Source of the DNA: Vanilla planifolia | Taxonomy: Eukaryota > Streptophyta > Magnoliopsida > Asparagales > Orchidaceae | Reading direction: 5' to 3' | Assembly (NCBI GenBank): GCA_023846275.1 | Contig: JAIUJO010000619.1 | Coordinates: forward strand, 671,001-735,000 | DNA length: 64,000 nt | Part shown: piece by piece, positions 50,401 to 61,500 of the stretch | Position numbering within the stretch: position 1 is the first letter of the stretch | Layout of the letters: each line of letters begins with the position of its first letter | Notes under the pieces: model-generated | Told to the model about the DNA's origin: nothing | Database searches by the model: none | Seen by the model: the letters and a program-made list of their open reading frames with translations, nothing else | Translations under genes and position numbers: made by a program

Positions 50401-53400
50401 AGCTTAACCTTGCCATAGTATTCTTTGCTCCTCTCTGCTCTACTGTACACGACTCTTTTCATCTCTCTTTTACTCTACACAGCTCTACTCTACTCTGCTC
50501 TACACTAGACTACTCTACTCTACTCTACTTTACTCCACTCTACTCTAGCTTTGTCAAGCTTAGCCACTCTAATCTTGCATAGCCTAGCCTAACCTTGCTC
50601 TACTCTACTCTACTCTAACTAGCCTAGCCAAGTCAAGCCTAGCTCTACTCTACTCTACTCTACTTTGATCTACTCTAATATGCTCTTCTTTACACTACTT
50701 AACACTACTCTTCTCAACTCTAAACTACTATGGTTAAGTTTAGCCTAGCCTAACTTAGCCTAACCTAGCCCTACTCAACTCAACTCTACTCTACTATACT
50801 ATACTATACTCTAGCTTTATCAATGCTAAACTAGCCTAACCTTGCTCTACTCTACTTTATTCTACTCTACTCTACTCTAATCTACTCTACTCTATTCCAC
50901 TCTACTCTACTCTAACTTAGCCTAACCGAGCTCTACTCTACTCTACTCTACTCTATTCTAGCTTAGCCTAGATTAGCATAGCCTAACCTAACCAAACCTA
51001 GCTCTGCTATAGTTTGCTCTACTATGCTCTTTTTTGCTCTTCTCTGTACTTCTCCACTCTTCTCTACTCTGCTCAAATATACTCTAGTCTAGACAAGCCT
51101 AACCAAGCTCTACTCTACTGTACTCTACTTTACTCTACTATACTCTAGCCTAGCCTAACCTGCCCTCTCCTAGCCTAGCCTAACCTAGCTCTACTCTACT
51201 ATACTCTACTCTACTCTTCTCTAACCTAGCCTAGCCTAGCCTAACCCAACTTAGCTCTACTCTACTATGCTTTACTCTACTCTACTCTACTATAGGCTAG
51301 CCTTGCCTAACATAACCTAGCTCTACTATACTTTTCTCGGCTCAGCTTTACTCTACTTTGCTATACTTTGCTCAGCTTCGCTCCACTTCATTCCCACTAC
51401 TCAGCTCTTTCCTGCTCTACTCTACTCTACTATACTTTGCTCTACTTTATTCTACTTAACTCTACTTTAGCCCAGCCTAGTCGAGCCTTGCCTAACCTAA
51501 CCTTGCTCTACTCTACTCTGGCTAGCCTAGCCTAGCTTAGCCTTGCCAATCCTAGCCGAACCTAACTCCACTCTACTCTACTCTACTCTACTCTACTCTA
51601 CTCTACTCCACTCTACTCTGTTCTAATATACTCTACTCTATTTTACTCTAATTTAGCCTAGGCTAGCTTAGTTTAACCTATCTTAGCTGTAACCTACTTT
51701 GTATTACTCTGCTTTGTTCTACTCTCTTGTGCTATACTTTGCTTTGCTCTGCTCTACTCTACTTTGCTCTACTATGCTTTGCTTTACTTTATTTTATTAT
51801 GCATTACTCTACACTTCTGTACTCTACTACATTCTACTATACTTTACTCTAGTCTTCTCTTCTTTATTCTGCTCTACTCTGCTCTATCTTAGCCTAACTT
51901 AACTTAACCTAGCCTAGTTAAGCTTAGCTTAGCATAAGCTAGCTTTACTCTACTCTACTATGCTCTTCTCTACTATATCATTCTCTTTTCTACTCAACTA
52001 TGCTCTGCTCTTCTCTACTCTAATCAACTCTGCTTTATTCTACATTACTCTGCTATGCTCTACTCTAGCTTAGCCTAGCCTATCAACTCTAGCCTAACAT
52101 AGCCTAGCTTGGCCTTGCCTAACCTTGCGATACTCTGGTCTACTCTACTAAAGCCTAGCCTAGACAAGCCTAACCCGACTAGGCTCTACTCTGCTTTACT
52201 CTACATTGCTTTGCTCTGCACTACTCCACTCTGCTCTGCACTTCTTTGCTCTTCTCTACTCTATGGTAATATATTCTAGTCTAGCCTATCCTAGCCTACC
52301 CTAGCCTAACCTATCTCTACTCTACTCTACTCTGCTCTAATCTAGTCAACTATACTAAACTATATGGTACTCTACTCTAGCTTAGCCTTGCTTAGCCTAG
52401 CCCATCCTAACCTAGCTCTACTCAACTCTATTTTATCTTACTCTACTCTACTCTACTCTGCTCTAGCCTCACTTATCCTAACCTAGCTCAGATCTGCTCT
52501 ATTATACTCTGCTCTACTATGCTCAGCTCTACTTTGCTCTTCTCCACTCTGCTCTGCTTTACTTTGTTCTACTCTAATCTACTCTACTCTATACTACTAT
52601 ACTCTACCCTACTCTACTCTAGCCTAGCCTAGCTTATCTTAACCTAGCCCAACTCTACTCGACTCTAGCTTAGCTGAGCCTAGCCTAACCTATCCTAACC
52701 TAGTTTTGTTGTACTCTTCTTTGCTCTACCCTACTCTACTCTTCTTTTCTTTACTCTACACTACTCTACTCTGCTATACGCTACTTTACTTTAGCAATGC
52801 CTAGGCTAACCTAACCTAGCCTAGCCCAGCATAACCTAACCTTGCCCAACTCTACTCTACTTTAGCCTAGCCTAACCAAGCCTAGCATAGCCCAGCCTAG
52901 CTTAAATTAGCTCTACTCTACTCTACTATACTATACTCTACACTACTCCACTCTACTCTACTCTATTCTTACCTTGCCAAGCATAGCCTAACCTAGCTAT
53001 CTTTGCTCTACCCAACTCAGCTAAACTATACTTAGCTCTGCTCTACTCTGCTTTGCTTTGCTCTGCTCTGCTCTACACTGCTCTACTTTGCTCTGCTCTA
53101 CTCTACTCTAGTCTACTCTAGCCTAGCCTAGCCTAACCCAACGTAGCTCTACCCAACTCTACTATACTCAACTCTACTTGACTCTCACCTAGCCTAACCT
53201 ACCTCTGCTCTTTTTGGCTCTACTCTACTATGCTCTGCTCTACTTTGCTTTGCTTTACTCTACCTTGTTCTGCCCTTCTCTACTCTACTCTATTTTACTC
53301 TACTTTAGCCAAGCACAGCCTAACCTAACATAGAACTACACAACTCTACTCTACTCAATTCCACACTACTCTACTCTACACAAACCTAGCCTAACCTAGC

Positions 53401-56400
53401 CAAGCTTAGCCATGCTTAACCTAGCTCTACTCTACTCTACTATACTCTACTCTATTATACTCTACTTTATTCTGCTCTAACTTAGCCAAACCTAACTTAG
53501 CTTAGCCTAACTAACTCTACTCTTCTCTGCTCTACTCTACTTAGCTTTGCTCTACTTTTCTCTAGTCTTCTCTATTCTACTCTACTCTATTCTATTATTC
53601 TCTTCTTTACTCTGCTCTATTCTACCTTACTTTACTCTACTCTGGCCTAGCCTAACGAAGCTCTACTCTACTCTATTCTACTCAACTCTACTCTTGTCTA
53701 CTCTACTCTACTCTATTATAACCTAGCCTAGCCTACCCTAGCCTACCCTAGCCTAATTGAGTGCTACTCTACTCTACTCTAACTTAGCTTAGCCTAGCCT
53801 CACCTAACCTAGCTCTACTCTACTCTACCTAATCTAGCCACGCTTAGCCTAGCCTAGGAAAACTTAGCCTAACTTTACTTTACTCAGCTCTACTCAGCAC
53901 TGGTTTTCTCTACACTACTCTACTTTGCTCAGTCCATCTTTACTCTACTCTACTCTGCTCGATTATACTCTAGCCTAGCATAGCCTAACCAAACATAGCT
54001 CTACTCTACTCTAGCCTAGTTTAGCCTAGCCTAGCCTACGCTATCCTAGCCTTACCTCAGCTAACCTAGACTAACCAAGCTCAATTATACTTTACTCTAC
54101 TCTACTCTATCCTAATCTACTTTTCTCTGCTCTATTAAAGCCTAGCCTAGCTTAACCTTGCTCTCCTCTACTCTATTTTCTCTATTATACTCTGCTCTGC
54201 CCCACTCTACTCTACTCTGCTCTACTCTGCTCTTCTCTGCTCTACTCTACTCCACACTACACTGCTTTAGCTAGCCTAGCCTAGCCCAGCTCTACTCTAC
54301 TCTACTCTACTCTACTCTACTTTGCTCTACTCTAAACTACTTTACTCTATTCTACTCCTCTTTACAATAGCCTAGCCCAGCCTTGCCTAGCCGAGCTTAG
54401 CTCAACAAAATCCACTCTACTCTACTCTACTCTAACCTAGCTTAACATAGCCTAACTTACCTTTGCTCTACTCTGCTCCACTCTACACTGCTTTACTCTA
54501 CTCTACTCCTTCCTAGTTGAGCAAAGACAAGCCTAGCCTAGCTTAACCTCACTCTACTCTACAATTCTCTGCTTTACTCTACTCTACTCTACTCTAATTT
54601 TCTCTACTTTACTGTACTCTACTCTGCTCTACTCTACTTTAGTTTGTTCTACTATACACTTCTCTACTTTGGTCTGCTCTACTCTTCTCTACATTACTCT
54701 ACTCCACTCTATTCTACTTTGCTCTACTCTACTCTACTCAACTCTACTATACTGTACTCTATCCTAGCTTAGCTTAGCCTAGCCTAAGATAGATTACTTT
54801 AGCCTAGCTCTGCTCTACTCTGCTGTGGTCTACTCTGCTCTGCCCTACTCTACTCTGATTTTCTCAACTCTGTTATAGTCTACTCCACTCTACTCAGCTT
54901 TTCTTTGCTCTAGTCTACTCTACTCTACTCTATTCTACTCTACTCTGCTATTATCTTCTCTACTATGCTCTACTTTGCTCTACTCTACTCTACTCTACTC
55001 TACCATACTCCACTTTACACTAGTCTACTATAGCATAAATTAGCCAAGCCTAACCTGGCCTAATGAAGCTCTACTCCACTTTACTTTACTCAACTCTACT
55101 CTACCCTAGCCTTGCCTAACTTAGCTCTACTCTACTTTACTCTACTCTAATCTACTCTACTCTAACTTAACCTAGCTTAGCCAATCCTAACCTAGCTCTA
55201 CTCTACTTTACTCTATTATACTCCATTCTATTATACTCTAACCTAGACTGTCTTAGCCTAGCCTAGGTTAACCTAACTCTTCTTTTTTTTACTCTGCTTT
55301 GCTTTGCACTTCTCTGTTCTACTCATCTTTGCTCTAATTTACTATAGTGTGCTCTACCTTACTCCATCCTCGCCTAGTCTAACCTAACTCAGCTCAACTC
55401 TACTCTACTCTACACTACTTTACTCTACTCTAGCCTAGCTTAGCCTAGCCTAGCTTAACCTAACCAAGCTTTTCTCTACTCTATGCTACTCTGCTCTACT
55501 CTACTATGCTTTTCTCCACTTTTCTCTACTCTTCTCTACTCTCTTCTATCGTATTATGCTCTTCTCTACTCTACTCTAGTCTACTCTGCTTTGCTCTACT
55601 CTACTCTATTATGCTCTTCTCTTCTCTACTCTACTCTGCTTTGCTCTGCTCTACTGTGCTCTACTCTTCTCTTCTCTACTATGCTCTGCTCTGTTATGCT
55701 TTACAAAGCTCTACTTGACTCTCATCTACTCTCCTCCACTCTCCTCTACTCCACTCTACTCTGCTCTACTCTGCTCTAGCCTAACCAAGCCTAGCCTCAC
55801 CTAATCTACATCTACTCTACTCTACTCTATAATACTCTACTCTACTCTAGCCTAGCCTATCCTAAGCAAGCTCTACTCTACTCTACTCAACTCTAGCTTA
55901 GCAAAGCCTAGCCTAGCATAGAGTAACATAGCTCTACTCCACTCTACTCTACTCTACTCTGCTCTGCTCTACTCAACACTGCTTTGCTCTATACTACTCT
56001 ACTCTATATTACTCTACTTTACTCTTCTACTCTGCTCTACTCTTCTTTGCTTAGCTCTACTCTGCTCTGTTGTTTGCTCCTCTACTCTACTCTACTATGC
56101 TCTACTCTACTCTACTCTACTCCACTTTACTCAACTCTACTATGCTCTATCCTACTCTAGCCTAGCCTAGCCTAGCAAAACTTAACTCAAATATACTATA
56201 CTATACTCTACTCAACTGTACTCTAGCCTACCCTAGCCTACTACAGCATATCCCAACCTAGCCTAGCCTAACCTAGCTCTACATTATTATACTCTACTCA
56301 ACTCTATTATACTATAGTCTACTCTACTCTACTATACTCTAACCTAACTTACCCTAGCCTAACCAAGGTCTACTCTACTCTACTCTATTATACTCTATTC

Positions 56401-58430
56401 TTTCCTAGCCTTGTCTAACCTAGCCTAGCTTAAACAAGTCTAGCCTAACCTAGTGCTGCTCTACTCTGCTCTGCTCTTCTCTACTATGCCCTTCTCTACT
56501 ATGCTTTTCTATGATCTTCTCTACTCTACCCTATACTCTAGCCTAGACTTGCTTAGCCTGTCCTAACCTTGCCCTACTCTACTTAACTCTTCTCTAATGT
56601 TCTCTAGTCTTGCATAGCCTAGTCTACCATAGCCTAGCCTAACCTAGCTCTACTCCACTTTGCTCTACTCCATTTGGCTCTACATTACTCTTACCTTGCC
56701 TAGCCTAGCCTAGCCTAACCTAGCCTAGCCTTGCCTGGCCTATCCTAACCTGACTCTACTCGACTCTGCTCTACTCTACTCTACTCTGCTCTGCTCTACT
56801 CTACTCCACTCTGCTCTACTCTACTAGTTTAGTTCTACTCTACTCTACTTTACTCAAACCTAGCCTAGCCTAGCCAACATAGCCTAGTCTAACCCAGCAC
56901 TACTCTACTCTGCTCTAGCCAAGCCTAAACTAGCATAGCCTAGCCTAGCCTAACCTAGCCTTTCCTAACCTTGCTCTACACTACTATACTATACTATACT
57001 ATACTCCACACTACTCTACTCTATTTTACTCTATTCAATTCTACTCTACTCTACTCTATTATAGCCTAGCCTAGTCTAGCCTATTATAGCCTAGCCTAAC
57101 TTAGCTTTACTCTACTCTCCTCTATACTTTACTCTATTCGGCCTTAGGTTACTCTACTCTTACCTAGCTTAGCCTTGCCTAGCCTAGCCTAACATAAACT
57201 AGCCTCACCTAGCCTATCCTAACCTAACCCTACTCTACTTTACTGTTCTCTACTTTGATCTTGTCTACTCTGGTCTACTCTACTTTGCTCTACTCTATTC
57301 TTCTATAGCTTAGCCTAACCTAGCCTAACTTGGCTGTAATCTTCTCTAATCTATCAATGCCTAACAAAGCATAGCCTTGCCTAGCCTAACCTAGCTCTAC
57401 AATACTTTACTCTACGATACTATACTATACTATACTCTACTCTACTCTACTCTACTCTACTCTACACAGTTCTATTCTACTCTACTCTACTCTAATCTAC
57501 TCTACTCTAACCTAGCCTAACCTAACCAAGCATTGCTTAAACTAACCTAGCTTTATTATGCTTTGCCCTGCTCTGCTCTACTCTGCTCGGCCCGACTCTG
57601 CTCTGCTTTTCACTACTCAACTTTGCTATGCCCTGCTCCACTCTACTATATTCTTCTCTACTCTACTCTGCTCTACTTCACTCTACTCTACTCTACTCTA
57701 ACATAGCTTATCCTCTACTAGCTTAGCCTAGCCTACCAAGCTCTGCTCTACTGTACTCTTCTCCATGATACTCTACCTTACTCTACTCTAGCCAGCTTAG
57801 CCTAGCCTGCCCTAGCCTAGCACAACCTAACTCTACTCTACTCTACTCTACTCTACTCTATTCAACTCTAACAAAGCCTAGCCTAGCTAAGGTAACCAAG
57901 CACTACTTTACTCTACTCTACTCTAACCTATCCTTGCCTAACTTAGCTCTACTTTGCTCTGCTCTACTCTACTATAGTCCACTCTACTCAACTTTTCTAC
58001 TCCACACTACTTTGCTCTACTCTTCTCTACTTTGCCCTCTTCTACTTTGCATCACTCCACTCTACTCTACTCTGTAGCCTAGCCTACCCTAGCTCTACTC
58101 ATGTCTGCTATGCTCTGCTTTGCTCTACTCTGTTATACTCTACTCTACACTACCTTGCCTACTCTACTCTACTCTACTCTAGTCTACTCTACTCTGCTCT
58201 ACTATACTCTAGCCTAGCCTAGCTTAGCCTAACCTAGCTGTACTCTACTCTACCCTACTCTACTCTACTCTACTCTACCCTAGCCTAGCTTAGCTTCACT
58301 CTTCTCTACTCTACAATGCTATACTTTTCCCTACTCTACTCAACTCTTCTCCACTCTGCTATGCTCTTCTCTACTTTGCTTTGGTTTGCTCAGCTTAGCT
58401 CTGCTCAGCTTTGCTCTACTCTACTCTACT

Positions 58431-58516
58431 CTCCTCTCATCTGCTCTCCTCTCCTCCACTCTACTCTCGTCTCCTCACCTCGCCTCTAATCTCCTCTCTT
58501 CTCCTCTCCTTTCCTC
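58431..58516. repeat. CCTCT-type polypyrimidine tract
   Basis: About 85 bp in which the pentamer drifts to CTCCT/CCTCT, with only scattered A and G. It is the longest nearly pure polypyrimidine stretch I found in the satellite. Such tracts with mirror symmetry can form triplex (H-DNA) structures; here that is only a possibility. Confidence 0.8.
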
Positions 58517-61500
58517 AGCTCCACTATGCTATACTCTACTTTACTCTATTGTAGCTTAGCTTAGCCTTGCTTATAGTGGCCTAGCCTAGCTTAACTTAAC
58601 TCTACTCTACTCTATTATACTATATAAAACTCTACTCTTCTCTACTCTGCTTTACTCTACTCCAGCCTAGCATGGGTTAGCCATGCCTATCCTAGCTCTA
58701 CTTTGCTCTAGTCTACTCTAGCCTAGCCTAGCCTAACCTAACCTAGCTCTACCCTACTCTACTCTACTCTACTCTGCTCTGCTCTGCTCAACTCTACTCT
58801 ACTCTAATCTGCTCTACTACTCTTCTCTCTATTGTTCTGCTTTGTTCTACTCTTCTTGGCTCTACTTTACTCTACTACACTCTGCTCTATTCTACTTTGC
58901 TCAGCTCTGCTCTGCTCTACTCTACTCTACTTTAACCTACTGTACTCTAACCTAATTTGTCCTCGCCTAACCTAACCTAGCCTAACCAAACTCTACTCTA
59001 CTCTACTCTACTATGCTCTCGCCTAGCCTACCCTAACCTAGCTCTACTCCACTCTATTCTGCTATGCTCTTCTCTGCTCTACTCTGCTCTACTCTACTCA
59101 GGTCTACTCTACTCAACTCTGCTCTACTCTACACGACTCTACTTTACTCTACTCTTGCCTAGACTAGCCTACCTAACCTAACCTTACTCTACTCTACTCT
59201 GCTCTAATTTACTTTACTTGACTATAGCCTAGCTAACCTAGATTTTCTCTACTCTACTCTGCTCTGTATTGCTCTTCTCTACTCTGCTCTCCATTACCCT
59301 ACTCTAGTTTAACCTAGCCTGGCCTAGTTTAGCTTAACCTAACCTTACTCTACACTACTCTAATCTACTCTTGCCTAACCTAACCTAACCTAGCATAGCC
59401 TAGCCTAACTAGCTCTACTCTACTCTACTCCACTTTACTATACTCTACTCTGCTATACAATACTCTATTCTACTGTACTCTACTCCACTCTACTCTAATT
59501 TGCTCTACCTTACTCTACTCTTACCTAACCTAACACAACTTAGCATAGCCTAACCTTACTTTCCTATCCTCTACTCAGCTCTACTCTACTCTACATTGCT
59601 CTACACTATTGTATTGTTCTCTACTCTCCTCTACTCTACTCTACTCATCTTTAGCTTTGCTTACCCTAGCCTAGTCTAGTCGAACCAAGCTCTACTCTAC
59701 TCTACTCTAGCCTAGCCAAGCCTAGCCTAAGTTAGGTCTACTCTTCTTTACTCTACTCTACTCTTATCTACTCTACTCTACTCTACTCTAACCTAGCCTA
59801 GCCTAGCCTAACCTGGCTTTACTCGACCCTACTCTACTCTACTCTACTCCGTTCAATTCTACTCTACTCTGACTTACCCATGCCTAACCTAGCCTAACCT
59901 AGCTCTACTCTACTCTACTATACTCTAGCCCAGCCTATCTTAGCCTACTCTAGCCTAGCTTAGCCTAACCTAGCTCTACTCTACTTTACTCTAATCTACT
60001 ATACTATACTCTAATCTACTCAATTCTACTCTGCTTTATCTTAACATAGCTTAGCCTAGCCTAACCTAAACTAGCTCCACACTACTAAACTCTACTCTAC
60101 TCTAGCCTAGCCTACCCTAGCTTTGCTCTGCTCTAGTTTGCTCTTCTCTACTTTGCCCTGCTTTGCTATGCTGTGCTCTTCTCTGCTATACTCTACTCTG
60201 CTTTGCTTTGCTCTTCTCTAATTTACTTTGCTCTTTTCTGCTCTACTCTACTCTGGTATACTCTACTCTACTCTGCTCTTTTGTACTTTAATATGCTCTA
60301 CTCTACTCTACTCTACTCTAGCCTTGTTTAGCCTAACTAAGCCTAGGCTAACCTTTCTCTACTCTACTCTTCCCTAGCCTAGCCTAGCTTAACCTAACTC
60401 TACTCTACCTTACTCTACTCCACTCTAATTTACTCTATTCTATTCTATTCTACTCTAACTTACCTAGCTTAACCTAGCTCTACTTTACTCGACTCTTCTC
60501 TACCTTAGCTTAGGCTAGCCTAACCTAGCTCTGACCTGCTCTTCTCTGCTCTTCTCTACTCTACTCTACTCTAGCCTAGCATAGCCTAACCTTACTTAGC
60601 TATGCTCTACTCTACTCTTCTCTATTCTGCTCTACTCTACTCTACTCTACTCTACTCTTCTCTACTCTATTATACTCTACTTTACTCTACTATACTTTGG
60701 CTTTGCTTATCCTAACCTAGCTCTACTCTACTCTTCTATACTCTACTCTACTCTACTCCAATCTATCCTAGCAAGCCCAGCCAAGCCTACGCTAGCCTAG
60801 CCCAACCAAACTTAGCTCTCCTCTCCTCTCCTCTACTCTGCTCTACTCTACTCTACTCTACTCTACTTTATTGTACTCTAATCCTTCTTTGCATAGCCTA
60901 GCCTAGTTTAACCTAGCTTTACTCTACTGTACTCTAGCATAGCCTAGCCTAGTGTAGCCTTGCCTAGCCTTTCTTAACTCTACTCTTCTTTTCTTAGCTC
61001 AACTCAGCTCTGCTCTACAATACTCTATCTTGCTCTAATTTGCTCTACTTCTCTCTTCTCTGCTCTACTATGCTCTGCTCAACTATGCTCTACTCTGTTC
61101 TACTCTACTCTACTCTACTTTATCCTAGCATAGCCTATCCTAACCTAGCCTTACTGTACTCTACACTACTCTACTCTAATCTAGCCTAACCAAGCCAAGC
61201 CCTTCCTAGCCTAGATTAACTTAGCTCTATTCTACTCCACTTTACAACACTATACTATACTCTACTCTACTCTACTTTACTATACACTACTCTGCTCTAC
61301 TCTACTCTATACTACTCTACTATAACCAATCCTAGCCTAGCATAAGTTAGCCTAACCTAGTTCTACTATACTCAACTCTACTCTACTCTGCTTTGCTATA
61401 CTCTACTCTACTTTATTCTACTCTGCACTACTCAACTCTGCTCTAGTTTGCTCTTTTCTGCTCTACTCTACTCTACTCATCTTTGTTCTTCTCTGCTCTG

